Shown one piece after another: positions 36,305-51,300 of a DNA stretch of 64,000 nt. The notes beneath the pieces were generated by a model, which saw only the letters and a program-made list of their open reading frames with translations, ran no database searches and had not been told where the DNA came from. The translations under genes were made by a program, and so were the position numbers. Location: assembly GCF_000524195.1 (NCBI RefSeq), contig NW_020170396.1:936127-1000126 (forward strand), given 5' to 3'. Each line of letters opens with the position of its first letter. The first letter of the stretch is position 1. This stretch comes from Echinococcus granulosus (taxonomy: Eukaryota; Platyhelminthes; Cestoda; Cyclophyllidea; Taeniidae).

Positions 36305-39300
36305 ATGTGGCTTGTCAATTGCCTGTGCATCACTTCTTTTATCTTCGCGTTACTCTTTTATCCCGTGCTGTCGCAAATTGCAACAAACGATTCAGGTAAG
36401 TACGATTTCTCTGGATATTTCTCTTAAATTGCCCTTTGGTCCCTACCCTCCTTCCCAAATGCCATGACAGTTTCAATTTCGTTTCATTATTGACTGCGCT
36501 CATCATTATGAGGTGGATTAATGTGTAATTGTGCTATTCCAATCTGGTTTACTGTCCTTGAGCTTCAAATCAATGCAGTAAGGTCACAAGAAAGGTCGTT
36601 CTGAATGCACAATGCAGTTTTCTTTTTGACGGGTTTCACCTACGTGCTTCCCATATGTGAACGTGCTCTCTGCAAACTAACAAACGGATGAGCTAGACCA
36701 GCACACGGCAAGCGCTACAGCGCTTGCGTCTTGTTTGGGGGTCCCCTGTAACGTTTTCTTCTTTTCTTTTCCTTTCTGTAACGATATACAGACGTGAGCG
36801 TGCGTGTGGTGGTGCCAGACCCCCTATCCCCATGTTTTGTCATTGGAGGATTAAATCCCAAATTTCACGTGCCTGCCCTTGCTGGAGAATGTAACAAAAC
36901 ATATAGTGGAAGCAAAGTTGTTTAGAATTGGAATGTATGTGTGCATGACGATTCATTTCACTAAGCAACAACCCTTTCCCACTCGCTTCGCATGAACAGA
37001 TGTGCTTGAAGTGCCTAAGACTCACCTGTCCCTGGTTTCGTTTTCCCTCCCTAATAGTCATTCTGTATCAGTAAGTACATTGGAGTGCGTGGGAGCCTAC
37101 TGCCCATTGGACAACCCCTCTGTCTAGCTAGGCGCAAATCGCTCCTTCACTTTTCGTGGAGTGGTAGGAGGGGCCGAGGCGCGAGTATTAGCTGCAAATT
37201 CCAGCTTTTTCAACTTTTTGGCAGCGGCGCGTGTCTAGACACCCCGCCTGTCCGGGTGCGCTGCTGAAAGTGCTTGACTATAAATACCTTAAATTGCCCC
37301 GTGATTCATATCGCTGCAATTTGGGTATACATTTCCATAGACATTTCCATTCCAGTTGGAATCAAATCTTGGCAGTGCTGTATTTTACCCTGTTTCTGTG
37401 TTCTTAGCATTGCTCTCATCAGTGGCTTGCACTTCTCCGTGGAACGTATTGTTTTGTAAACCAAAGCAATTTACTGCCTTCTACCCACAGGTTATGTGCA
37501 AGAGTGCGTGTAAGCTTCGAATACTGCAAATGCGTGACTGTACACCCCGTTTCTGTCAATTAACTCGCTACTTATTGTAAAATTTTTCGGATGAAATACG
37601 AGTATGCAGTGATTGGCCAGTGTGGAGAAGGAGGATGGTGCTGCTGTGCAAACACATTCTTACCGCTTAAAAGGGACACTCACGTGTCTACCCACACCCC
37701 GACATGCACACATTGACACGTTTACACCGCCGAAATTTGGTATAACACGACCGTAGGGACTTGCAACAAGCCACCGCTGTCGCAAGTCGGAACAATGGCT
37801 CTGTCTACTGCTTTTATCTTTGTTGTAGTGGTAGTGGTGATGATGGTGTTAAAGCTTCACTGTCACCTTTTTTACAAGTGGGGTGTGGTTTACACAAGTT
37901 CCGCACCAAACAATAAATTGGCGCCTCCTCTCTTTTTTCTCGTCCGTTGTGGCTTACCGCCCAATGCCCACGATGTTTTAAACCAAAAGATGTGTCGATT
38001 GACGTCTTGAGTTTGATATTCTTTGATTTTTCTGAGGAACAGCGTCTGAGAGTATTGATATTATAAATGGTGTAGTCTCTACTTTAAAGAGTGTTTCCTT
38101 GCGACTTCCTTGGATTATAAAATTAAATCACTTTGTTTACGTTAGCTGTACTGCTCCATAAAGCTGTTGCTTTCTTACGAACACACGTCTGTTTACGGAC
38201 GATCCTCCAATTGGGGATGGAGTGGTTTCCAAGTTTGATTTCCTCGAGTCTGCCGTCTTGTGCACTTTTCGTACTTCCTCTTTCTTGGTCCCTTTCTCCC
38301 TTACTGTCTCTTAGCCTAAGTAGTCGTCAAACCGAACTTTTATCATCCACTTTTTCTTGTGATGGAATTCTACTTCATGAATCATCTTCATACGAAATGT
38401 GGATTGGTTGCGCCTTTCAGAGCAAGTCTAGCGACTTTGTATGCGTGCTGTTTGAGTGCCTCCTAAAAAGAGTAAGGGATTTTAAGTCCTCCCAGCTAAA
38501 TTGAAGGCTTTGCACAATTCGTACACAGCCAAGCTGAATTAGTTGAAGCTGCGCAAAGTAGGCCTGAATTCGGCCATCTACCTAGCCGGTTGTCTTCACG
38601 GTGGTCATGTCACGCTCCACTTATTTCGTAAAAACTCCGTTGCAGGCATTAGTGAGAGGAGAAGGCATTAAATTAGAGCTCTCCCCATCCTCTTTTTCAG
38701 ATGCTCAAAAGTCAAAACGATCTCCACTGGCACCCTTCGGATTAGGCGATTCACCAGCTCCAGGGGACACCTCCTCTATCAATTGGCGCCTCTCTTTAGG
38801 CAACATCAACACTACACACGTTGATTTCGCGCCTACCGCTTCGAGGTCCGTGAAGCAGCACTTTCGCAATAAGGGTGAGTTTCACGTCCCTCCCCCTATG
38901 GCTGGAAATTACGAGCTCACATGATTCTGTATACACGTTCGAACACTAGTTTTGAAGGGGTTCGTAAACATAGGCGTGTTCTTTTGGTGATTTACCGTGT
39001 GTGTATGTGCGTGTGTACATAGTTTTCACTAAGTATTCGCTAGACTGATGACTCTTGTGTCATTTGCACCTTATTCAGTGGTGTGGTCTCATATTGCATG
39101 TTTATGCACTATCATGAGTCTAGTGTCCAGATTGTTTGTCCATTTTTGAAGAAAAGTAAGAGAAGAGCGAATTGTACTGACGAAGCAAAAAATTGCCTTT
39201 CTTTCCTTCCCTCTCTCTACATCAGGCATCTACGTACGGGTGGCGAGTGAGGCAGCCCTGCCAATCATTCACGCCCTAAACGCTGTTTCTCTGCTTAACA

Positions 39301-42300
39301 CGAGCTGTGAATGTTACGTTTCAGTTATTTTTTAATTTCTGGGAAAGGGACGAAAGAAGGTTTAGTTTACATCGCCGCACTTACTGTTTCCCTTCCTTTA
39401 AAGATCACAGGTTGGCACCATTCGCAAAAGAATTTGTTCTTCACTTAAACGCATAGACGTAACCTTGTCCTTTTGTTCATGTGCGTCTGTAGAAAGAGTA
39501 ACAGCAGCTACATGTTGACCGTTATTTGTGTTGCTACACCTGCCCTTATAATGCAAATAATTTAACCCCAAGTAATGCAGTCCCACAGAGCTTCGAGTTT
39601 CTTATGTCAAAAATTAGGCGCTTCTTTATGTACATTACGTTTTGCAGCCTCGTGGCGACCGGAGGTAAGGATAATCGGTGATAACCTAGCGGTGAACTTA
39701 TCCTGGCCTTCAAGGAACAGTCAGCAGCGTCAACTCAGTCACTACCGTATCCAGTTCCGCTACCGGGAGCCGCATGAGCGCCGTTGGGATCGGCCCTTCG
39801 TCGTTGTGCAGACTCGCCTCTCCGGCAGGGTAAGAGCCTTCCCCTTTTTTTCTATTTGAGATTGCGTACACAACCCAGAACTGTTGTTCAATACGTCAGC
39901 ACCACCGTCACTCATATGTGATGATCCCGTCTTTTAACCTGAATTCTTCTATTGCACGCAGATTTGTTGCAATCGAAACAACAAAGAAGAGATAGGGTGA
40001 TTTTCCTAATCTGGGGATGATTATACTCATTTTTGTGTTATTGAGTGGCAGTTGAATTGGTCAAAACACAGCGGCACTTAGACGTGCTTGAACTTTTGCA
40101 CTGGTAGCGATTGTTACCACTGCGTAGTTTCAAGGCTGTTCCTGGGTGCATAGCAAAGTGCGGTTGGGAGATGTTTGATATCCTCAGCACAGCGAGTACT
40201 GACAGTGGCGACAAAGCTGGCATCTCTTGTTTGCGTGTGGCACTTCTTCTGCCGGCATCCTGTGCGGCCGAGCACTCACGCACGCGCGCCCACCAGTATT
40301 GTTGCCATAGCTACGCAGACGCACCCACCGCAGCTAGTCACCATGCTACCCAGACGGGCAGGCGTTAGGTGGCTGGCACGTCAGCCGGCATGCTAGTTGG
40401 GTAGGTTTTGTACTTACGCGCACGCACACCTTCTGAAGGCGAGAGAGCAAGAGGACGGACATGCGAATACACTTCTGCCGCTACCGCCGCCGCCGCCTCC
40501 GCCTTGGCACGTGTGGTCGCGTCACACCTTTGCCATGGACGAGTTTTCAACCTTGTTCGTCTTGACCTAGTTAATACGTGACTGACTATAGCCATACTGC
40601 TTTTTGGTGTAAAAGAGTAGCAACTTCACCTTCTGCGTTTCCGTGCTTCGTTTGGCTTTAGTATGTGGCCACAATTCAGTCCATTTGCCCTCGGCATTGC
40701 AGGAGCAGGTAGGAGAGCGCACTCAGACTGAACCCTTTTGAAAGGCGATGTGTATAGTATGGGTGCTAGTTTATTCGGGCTTTGGGTTAGTTCAAAACCG
40801 TGTGAAAGGTGAGTAAATTTAATGTGGCGACCAAGAGCGTGGGAGCAGTCTATGCAATTTATGTCCATTTTTCATTATCAAGCACGTTCTTGTAGCACTA
40901 TTTTAGGATTTGCTAGTGAATTTTTTGCCACTATTCGCATTTTATTGTGTCCCATGTTTTATGCAGTAAATTTATCTTCATACGCTTATTTAGTGTTAGA
41001 AATTCCGGCTTGTAATCGTCCTCTGTTCCAATTTGGATAATGTCCGTGTCAACCCTGGAAACAGGATGGTGGTCAGGATCACTGTGCATCACAGTCATTC
41101 CTTGGGAAAGGTGGTTTTATTGCCACATGATAATAACTACTTGAACGTATGCAGCATGATTTTATCCCCTTATAGCGAATAGAATTGGGACAAAACGTCT
41201 CAGCAAGCCTGTCTGCTGACATGTTTGTTTTGTCAACATAGGTGCGGGAGCCCTACATGTACGTGACGAATAAGCAACCAGGCGGACTGGAGGCTGGCAA
41301 GGTCTACCAATTCCAGGTAGTCGCGGTCTTTGTTGATGCCCAGGCGCCAGAGGAGAAGAGTCGGTGGTCCGCCGCCATTTCCTTCGATTACATTTCTCCT
41401 GAGCCCCCTCTTGTGCGAGTTGCACGACGACTGGTGAGCCCCTCTAAATTCACCTCGACCGCTGATGTAATATTCATTGCTGAATGGTCCAGGCACGCAC
41501 CTGCAAGCCTCACCGAGGATTTGCACATTCATGACCTTTATTGACTCGCCACTGTCAACTTCTCATAGTTCAGCAATTTTAACCCGTTTTCTGCTACCGC
41601 CACATACGTGTGATACCCCGATTTTATTATCCAAACTCGGTATTACAAACATGGTAGCTGGTTACACAAACTCATATGCTGCACGCAGATTCATTGAGTT
41701 CAAAACGATAAAATATATTTGTAGTGATGAACTTGGTCTGGAGTCAATTGTACCCGTTTCTAGGTATTAAAATGACCCAAAGGATTAATGGCACTGAGGC
41801 ACCTAGGTGGGGTTTGGTGGTCGCTTACTGATACTCTAGTTTCTTCCACGCTTAGGTATGGTTACGTTTCATATTTCGAGTGATTAATTACGTTGATTTC
41901 AGTGTCAACAACCCCTATCATAAATTATTACAATAGCCAGGTGAATTTTTGATACCTGAAATTGGCAATCCCCTTGTCGCCGTCACGTTGGGTACAGAGC
42001 TGTTCTGTCTGGAAAATGTCAATTTCTATATTAGGGTATGAGTGCATCCAAATATATGTATTATTTCAACTGACTGCTTATTTTTCAACTAAAAGGGAGG
42101 TAGAAATGCTCATTTAATTCGATACTGGGAGTGTCCCAGTTTCATCATTTGCAGTAGAAAGCAATTTGTGGACTATACAATCTGCCGTTCTGCTGTTTCA
42201 GTCAGATCCGTGACAGTGCCCGTACAAAAAAGGTTTTTTTAGCCTGGAAAACCCTAAAATGCGTGCCTAATTCAAGTATTAGTGAATCCCAAAATAAGTG

Positions 42301-45300
42301 TAATTTCAACCGTTTACGACAGTATGGCAACCTATTTCGAGTGCTCCGGACTTTTGCATAGGGGATGAAGGTCACTCCTTTTTCTTGCAGCCGGACGGAG
42401 CAGTGCACATCAAGTGGTCGAGGCCCTGGCGACAAAGTGACTTCAAGATAACGCGCTTCATAATTCTATTCCGCAAGGAAAAGCGGCTCCCAGGCGGGGA
42501 GACCGCTTTCCACGGTTTCCGACACATCACTGCACTAGGAAACCTTGAGGTAAGGCCTCTTCTTGAACTTTTCCACTGTGAGTTTGGGTATTTATTTTCA
42601 AGATTTTTCTTTCGCCTCACAATATTTCAAACTGTGGTAGGCCACTATGCCTCCTTTGCCATCCTAATCATCTCTCCTCCATTCCCTCCCCCTAAAGTTT
42701 GCCCTTTAATCTTCCTCTCGCCTTCATCTTTTATCTTTCTACTCGTGGGTGGCCTCAAAATGAGCTGGTCTTTCCCCAAAAAAAATGAAATTATTGCTCT
42801 CTTTCTCCTCTCACTGCGCCTGTCAATATGGCGTTTTGTGCATTCATGTGCGTTGTGGTGATATTTGGGCGAAATGGGAAGATAACCATTAGTGTGGTCA
42901 GTGAGTCACCGCTGTATTGGTAGATATATAAGTGTCTAAAGGTCAGTGGTGTCTGTGCCGTACTGCGCTTTACATACGCCTCTACAAATACCCTAACGGT
43001 CAGGTGCTAGGCAAATGGCACCCCTTTCTCTCCCTCTCGCTTTGCTTCCCTCCCTTCCTCCCTCTCCCTCTCTCCTTCCTCTCTCCCCCCCCCTCTTTCC
43101 CCTCGTCCATTTCCTGTAAGGCAAAGAGCTGTGAAAAATCGCTGGATTGGTCTTTACACCGCTCCCCTCGGGTAGACTGTTTCTTTCAATGCTTACTAGT
43201 ATGTGCTGGAAAGTATTGTTGAACTTTAGGAGGTGTTCAAATGACTAAGAAAATAGCCAGATTTCTTTTTAGCTTTTATCCATTTTCAGAATCTGGCCCC
43301 TCAACTCCTTAGCTTAGTTCGTAGATTATACAGGGATTTTCATGTACGTTCTTTCTGGCTTTTTACTCAACATTTGTGTAATTTGAATCACTTATTCTCT
43401 TCTAACCGACAATCCTATTCGAACTCTCCTTGGGTCGAATCTGCGGAAAGCTGTTGGAATCCGTGCAGTCCTCATATAGCTTTAAATATGGATAAATCAT
43501 AATTTTCGCCTGCAACATTTCTTGAATAATTTTACACCTAGTGTCTGCAAAGATGGCGTTCTTAAGCACCGATGATGCTACCTCCTCGATGTGTATGTGG
43601 TGCCAAAGGGGGCTTATGTGACATTAACCTTGAATCGTGCAAGCGCGTGACGCCAAATGCTTTGAAGTATGTCCGTTCAAGCTCCTGTTCTAGCCCTGTT
43701 CGTACGATTGGAATGTTTGGAAGCACCTTTTATTTATTCGGTATTTCTACTTTCCGTTCAGTGAATAAAAATGTATCTTATTGAGGCGACAAATTTTCGG
43801 GTGTCCCTTTTGAATATGGTCAAGGGTGGTCGTGAAAGTGGGGAATCAAACCAAACTCTTAACTCTAGCAACTTTCTTCAACTATTGCTAGAAACGTGAA
43901 TCCATGGCGCATTTTCTAACAAACGAATGGATAAAGTCGATAAAGTCTGGAAGGAAGAAGTGTGGAAACTTAGCAGAAAATATTCTTTACTTCAAAAAGA
44001 ATTCCATGAATTAAATCTAGAACTGAATGACCTCCAATCGCTTCGTCACCATTGTCTCTCACTCTTATCTCATCCGGGCAACGTGGGTAAAACTAGTACT
44101 GTGGTCCACGGCTAGCCGTTTAAGTCAAAACACCTAAATTGTCTTTGAGTAGTCTGCTACTTGGAAGATTAATTCTGTACACCGGATAAATTTCTTAATT
44201 AAATCCTCTAATCTGGCGTTTCAGTGTAATTTGTCTTGAGCGTTACAAGACCAAAGACTGCCTTGTGTGCGGTGGGGCTCATTTAAAAGGGATTCCGACT
44301 TCTGATAGCTAGCACCGGGGTGTGGCGGTGATGGTGGTGGTGTCGGTGACGGTGGGTAGCCATCACGTCTCCTCGCTTCCATGAGTCATCTAATGTCATT
44401 AATCCCTCCCTATCCCTTGTCTCCTCTCCCCACGACTGTGCCGACGACATCAAATTTCTCTTTTAATCACCCCAAAGCCTCTTCACCGTGTGCTTTTACT
44501 AGTTTCCACTAAATACTCTATTTGAGCTACGGATTTTAAATCCTTGTTACATAATTCTATCTGCCATTTCGGTTATTTGCGATTTCTGCTGGAGTCTGTT
44601 TTACACTGCGTTAATGATCCGGCCATTTTTGTTGATATACATTTGACATTTTCTGAAACGGTGGAAAGGAGTTGGAAGAAAGGAATTTGTGCAATCAAGG
44701 TTCTCCCCCTCTTTCTCTCCCATATCTCTACGCTCTTGTGGGTTGTTGAATCACTCCCCTCACCCTCGACTGATATCCTGTGCGCGCACACACAACTACT
44801 TTACTACCTCTTTGAAAAGGTCGCTCCTCTATACCCCCTCTCTGGATCCTTTTAAAGTATCCTTCTGTCCATGCGTTTGTGCTTTGCTGGGTTTGGTTTT
44901 CATTTTGCCTCCAGGTAGTAATGGATTGGTTTGCACCCATTAGGAAGGCTGCCTCGAAGTTGACCTTTGTGGCCACTGGTTTGACTCGTCTGCCACTCGT
45001 GAGTCATGCGCGTGGAAACTCACGCATGCAACAGCCATTAGGGTCTATTTGATGGATATCTCGGCCTCCTCTCGAAAGCCGACGTTTAAAAGGTTGCACA
45101 CCTTAATCTGAAACGGATCTCTCAAGAACCATTACTTTTGAAAAACACATGTTCTGTAAAAGCTGGATATTAGCCCAAAAGAATTACCAACAGCTTACAG
45201 TCTAGTAGATGAATAGGACCACGAAGCTGTTTCGATCGGATACCAGTGCTTTGTCAAGTCACTTGGAAATTTTAATTCAACCACAGGCCAAGTCAATACC

Positions 45301-48300
45301 ATTGTGAAATGGAGTCACTACGCATCCGTCCAAAATATATCAAGACTCCTTGAGAATCACTATTTAAGGAGAATGAAATTCGAAATTTACGAAAAAAGGT
45401 GATTTTTTTGCGGTTAACCAAGGCCCCTACAGGCTTATGACTCGGTTATTCAATGAATCGAATGTCCCAGTCCGTTCCCGTTTTTGCAGTGTAATTGTCA
45501 GGCTTTGCCTTTCTTGTAATTGCGTGTGCTGAGACATACATATTTTTTATTCACGGAGAGCCAGCGGTAAAGGAAGTCATCTATCATGTCGTGATTTAGC
45601 CTGTCTTACTTCCTTCTTCTTGCTTTCATTCCCTCCTCCTCCTCCCAATGAAGCGTTTTTTGTGCAGTTTACACCACGCTGGGGTTTCCATCACTTTAAG
45701 GCAGCTATCTCCCTACAACTAACCTCCAAGGCTAGTTTACATCATCATGTTTTGTGGGTTAATGTTTTTTGACTTTGGAGGATCATCTGCGACGGCAGGT
45801 GGAAAAGCCTATCCTCATCACATTTAGGCATGATTAGCTGTTCTGACGATTCTGTTAACCGCCGGTTGCCTAAGCCTAACTACCAATATCTACCTGCTGA
45901 AGTGTTTCTTTTTTTAACAAATTACTCTAGGGAGGCGTCAGAACTTTGCGCCACCTTCATTCGCCTACTTGCTTGAATTACCGAGGCGGAGCCTTAACAG
46001 GACTCCAGGCCTGTCTCCCAGGCATGCCCCATTAAAGACCCGTTAAAGGCGATTTCCTTGTAAGCATTTCACATCAAACGGATAGTGGGACTTGAAGACA
46101 CGGGATTCCCTAAGGTATTTTTGTTGGAGGAGTCATATAATGTTTAGAATTGTGAGCGCCAGCGGGTCTCCTGAAAGTCCCCTCCAGACGGATGAAGCGT
46201 CTGCTGTTGGGGATGTAGGAGTAGCTGTGGCGGCCGCTGTGGTGATGGTGACTTTGCATCCTTTACGGGATATATTATTCCTTCGTGGTGTGTGTCTGTG
46301 TGTGCACCAATCATTCAATTGCGTGCGTGCGTACGTATGCGCTAGTGCGTGTGTGGTGATGCTGACGCGTTCTTTTCCTTCTACCGCTGCTGCTGCTGCT
46401 GTGAGGGTGAAGAAAAACGTGGAGGAGGCAGTCACTGTGCAGGCCTCGAGTCCATATTTGACACACTGGTGCGTGCAAAGCACCTTCGTGCACACACGCT
46501 TACACGAAGAGAACCGCGCGTGCTTCTCCCCGTTGGTTAGTTGGCTCGAGGGTTAACCGGCTAGCTGGCTGGGCGACTGAATGAATGCATGAATGGCTGA
46601 CCGACTGGCCAGTTACGACGACCGGCACGCACATCTACTAATTCTACTTTCCGATTTTTTGTGTATACTTGCATGTATGCGTATAATTGGGTGTGTAGTA
46701 GACCCATCGCTTTTTTAAGTCTGTCGGGGCCCCGCCAGACGACGCTGTGTGTGTGTGCATGCAGTCACGCTGTGCAGTGCCTTGGAGAGAGAGAAACGCA
46801 ATCCGTTCGTTTGCGTAAAGTACTTGTGCCCAAGGCTTCACGTTCACTTGTTTGTCTGCAGAACGCGGGGTTAGGGAGGGGAGGGAAACCTAAGGTGACC
46901 TTTCTCTACACTCTGCTAAGATAACATTCCTTCAGGCAGCAACAGCACCCCGTCTTCTTTGTGGCCCTGATTCAGCATCGCGTTATTATTTTCTCCTCCA
47001 AACTTACACACTTTAAGTGTTTTTTTTGTCTGTATGTGTATGTGCGTGTGCATGGATGCCTGTGTGGTATAGTAACGGTAAATTATCGTCGCTGTATTTG
47101 AAGTCTCACATGTACTTTCTGGCTCCTATTGTTCCTGCTGTCCTTTTTTCCAGCTAAAGCCGTTGAGACGCTTGTACGCTTGTATGCTGCGTGAGTTTGA
47201 AATTAGCATGCGTCTTATGTGATTTACTCTTCAATCACACACACGGAGAGAAGCTTATTCCCCTCTCATGCAAATTGACCACGCTCTTGCTTGAAGGTAA
47301 CTTCTGATTTACTGTGTTGTTATGACTCTTTAAAAGGTAAACTTTTTCGGTGTTGCATTTGTGGTCGTTCTTCTGTCCCTTTTTAATTTAAATTCAACAG
47401 CAAAAGGACGTATGAATTGTTCCTGCATCCGAAAAAGTGATATAGCAATTTCAGTTTCAATACACTGTCTTAGAGTAATGGAGAAAAGTTGCCCCTGGTT
47501 TATTCATGCAAGAGACCAACAGCTTTTGCATGGATTGTGTTAAACTACCATTATCTGGGATGGAACGATTAAGCTTTAACTCATGTTGGAAAAATGGTCT
47601 GTTCTGGTGTTGAAGTCACAGGTACCGGCCATTTTGATAGTCAAATTTTCCATAACTCAACTTCCTTGATAAATTGTGTCTATGTGCCGATAAGTTGTTG
47701 GTTGATGAAATCTTGGTCAAAGATGATCATGAATTCGTTTGATCACTTACTTAAGCACACTAACCCTCTTTGAAAATTTTAGCGTTTTCTGAGGTCACTA
47801 ATAGTCCCTTAAAGATGCTTACACAAAGCCCCAACCGGAGTACAAACAACCCTTAAATAATGAAATCGTCAAGGCATCGAAGTCGTAGAAGACTGGTGCT
47901 GACTTAATTTGAGAAATGGGAGAAATAATTTAGGCGGTTGTTGGATGGTGATACTGCTCTGCTACATTTATGTGCACATGTTTATTGCTAGGGTGTGATT
48001 GGGCATAAAATTTTCCTTAATTTGGGCTTTTTTGTGCAATGCAAATTCCAAAAGGTTCATGTAGCTATGCATTGTTTTTGCTTGCTTTTGAGATCTTGAA
48101 CCAACTCTCTTTGTCCCATTAATGAAATATTCTTCTGCACGTTTAAAAGCCTATTCAGCTGGATAACCATGGTTGTGGCTTATTGCTAATGTAAACAGGG
48201 CGTCTTGAAGAAAAATTATCATCTGTACCCTCCGATAACGGCTGAAGTTGAGAAATAAATAAACCTAATTTTTTACCACAGGAGTACAAGGTGACGCGAC

Positions 48301-51300
48301 TCGATCGAAGCGCCGGCTACCAATTTGTGGTATACGGGGAGAACACACCAGAAGGGGTCGATCCTTCGAAGGCTCTATTCACGGGTGGCCTTAATGGTCG
48401 AAGGATCACCGCCTTCAGTCAGGAAGTCTTCGTCCCCATGGCTGTGGTGAGTCACCTCTCGCACCTCCGTGTGGGTGCATTTGATGTCCGAAGACACCTC
48501 AGTCTGACACTTTTGACATGCCGGTGGTGGCCTCTATCTTTTGGACGCTACCTATCTTCTCCATGTAGTGATAATATATGGGGACGGGCCCTCTGTCAAA
48601 TAACTAGTGCTTGCCTAGGGGATGTGGTCCTCCCACTTCTCACCTCTGTGACACCTTACGTCTAGACACGCCCTGACCTCCCCCATCCTCTCTATATGAC
48701 GTGCTGTCACTCAAACATGAGCGAACTGTCATAAGCTGACTAATGTCAATGGATTGATTGTGATAACTTTCACCGGCATCCAAATTTAGGCGTTGGTACC
48801 AGAGGCATATGTTGTGCACCAACTAACTCTGGCGTCCGCGAGGCAGACTAATTGGAAGGTCTTCGTTTCGGGCTAATTATTTCTCTGTGCGCAGAAAAAA
48901 ACACTGATCAGTTGCACATATTCCCGCCTCAAAAGCTACGCTATTTCGTGTTAAAAACAGAGCTTCTGCCAAAGACCCGAAAACCTTTTACAGCATAGGT
49001 GCTGCATTATGCGCCACTCAAACAGATTTGCTGCCAACGGCATCACAACATATCGCCTAGGGCATGAATCCACTACACAAAGGGAGGACTCTCCATTCCT
49101 ATCGGTTGTACCTCCATTTAGCAGCCGCATTCATTCATCCAGTGTTCGCTACTTGAGATGAGGGTTTACAGCACAGGATGTTGCTGAAAATCGCCTCCTG
49201 TTTTCCATTTCAGCGTGCTACAGCTACCAAAGAGTTCGATGGTGGTGTCAGTGGTGATAGTGGAGGGAGTTCATCCACCTTTAACAACCCACCGAGTCTC
49301 TTGGATATGAACACCACCTCTTCCAACTCCCTGATGTTCCTCATTCTCGGTGTGTTAGCAGGCGCGATGCTCATCGTCATGACATTTCTCATCGCCATCT
49401 GCTTCTTCCGGCAACGCAAGGAGAAACTACGGCTCCTCGCTCAAGTCAACGACAAAGGTGATCGCTCTATCTTCCCTGCAAGCAAATAGGTTCCATGTTT
49501 GCCTTGTCTAGTGTCTGGTTGCGGGGGGAGAAGATGGGAATGGAATGTGTACCTTATGCACCATGTGTAGGGGGTGGGGAAACAGATTTTTCCGCAGCTG
49601 TGTGGAACATGCTGCTGTTTTCTACCTGTGTAAGGGCATGAAAACGTGTTTTTTGCGTCCAGAAGTCTATATAGAGTGCTTTACGAAAGGGATCTAGCAA
49701 GGAAGCGAAAGGGGCACTCGTGCAATCATGATTAATGTCTTCGTGCGCAGGAAACTGAGGAATTCTTTGGGACACGACAACTGTTTTCCCGCGGGAAAAC
49801 GAATCGTTCAATGGTCTTTACTTTACCCTGGAGAGACCTCAACAAACTCCCTTACCATTCCCTCCCCTCCCCCTCCACCGGCACATTATTCATTTTATAT
49901 ATCTTGTAAAAATGCCTTGTGCCATTCTGCAAAACAGGGCATGTTACAACTGTTATGCTCGCATTGTAAAAGAATTATCGCTTATCGTGATTATACCTTA
50001 TTACGGACCTTCGCTGTATGCATGACCAGAAATAGAACCAGATCCTATGTTCAAGAATTTGCAGTAGATCGACCCTTACGGCAATACGTGTCCGCATTTC
50101 CTGGGAAAACCTGACTCCTCATAGCGTTGCTATGGTTTCATGAGACTCCATAATAATCAAGACGGAAGCTGCCTGTTCATCTTTGCATTGGCTTTATCCA
50201 TTTCTATGGTGAGGTTGTTTTAAATGATGAGAGGCTTTGGTACCCTTCTTTTGTATTTTGCCAGTGGCCATGCTTCCCGAAACGTATGGTACTGAGTAAT
50301 TTTTTGTGTCTGAATAACTGGGGGATGGGGGGTCAACGCGTCCACGTTTTGCGGTAATTTGGACAGGACAGTGAAATCTTCTCGTTGACACAATAGGCTG
50401 CTTCTTGTGTGTGTTCATGTTGGTGGTGTATTCCTGGCTGACGTTTCTCGTTGAAAAGGTCTTTGCGCCTAGAAGCGGGTTCGTAGATCCGTATATGTGC
50501 GTGTGAAATTTTACGGGATTTTGATGGTGATTTTAGTGAAGCATGTGACACCGACCTCCCACGTCTTTCAAAGCGTGTGAGGGCAATGCCGACACCTCAT
50601 CCCCTCCTCTTTAACTAGAAAAAAAAAATTTAGCTTCCTACTATGTTTTAATTGCACCAATTGAAATTCAAGCAGCAGGACGATCTAGCGACCGAATACG
50701 TTTCTCATTAACGGACTTATTCACCTATAGCCTGCCTAGTTAGCAACTCAGCGTACAAATGCTGTCGCTAAGCTGCGATATGGCATGGGGGATAAGTGTG
50801 TAGACGAGCAACAGCGATAGCAGCTCAGCTCTCAGCCCCTGCATACACTTAAAAATGGGTGTATCGAATGTCTTGGGGAACAGCATTTCCCTTCGTCCTC
50901 TATCTCCCGATGACTGTACAATTGTGTGTACGAGTCCTTTCAGCACGCCTGAGTGTACATGGGCGGGTGTCCGTGTGCGCAATGCTTGCGTGCTTGTTTT
51001 TTTGGAATCATAAGGATCGCAACAATTACAGCAAGGGATATCAGCTTTCCCTACTTCGTGTGGCTGTGCACGCAACTTGCGTCCATCCGGGACCCAGTCC
51101 TTCCTTTTGATGTTTGTATATACGTCCACTTGTGTTCTCTCGATCGTGGATAACAGGAAAACTGCCGTGCACCTGTCCTCTCTCTCTCCGATTGACACCG
51201 ACTACCACTTTCCCAGCAGATTATTCCCCTCCCCCTTACCCCCCATATACACAACTCTTTCTCCCTAATAAGCAGACGTTTCTTCCTCAGTTTACATTCC

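Larger units (their letters stand above)
42550..48281 (+). other. FN3 receptor intron 5 (within the second FN3 domain)
   Basis: The largest intron (5.7 kb) has a ~90-bp polypyrimidine tract at 43019-43108, a GT-rich stretch at ~46290-46360 and a GGT/GAT-rich stretch at ~44320-44350. An isolated 62-codon ORF lies at 43927-44115 (listed separately). No other exon was recognised. Confidence 0.55.

Noticed and set aside
38640..38700. Upstream acceptor for FN3 receptor exon 2 (GTTGCAG at 38645)
   Set aside because: Joining it to exon 1 gives an early stop. The acceptor at 38700 has a stronger pyrimidine tract and the correct phase.
46092..46556. 154-codon open frame on the plus strand, with a 120-codon frame on the other strand
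   Set aside because: It is driven by GT/GC-rich simple repeats and CTG runs (poly-Ala, poly-Val), has no splice context or homology, and lies inside a receptor intron.
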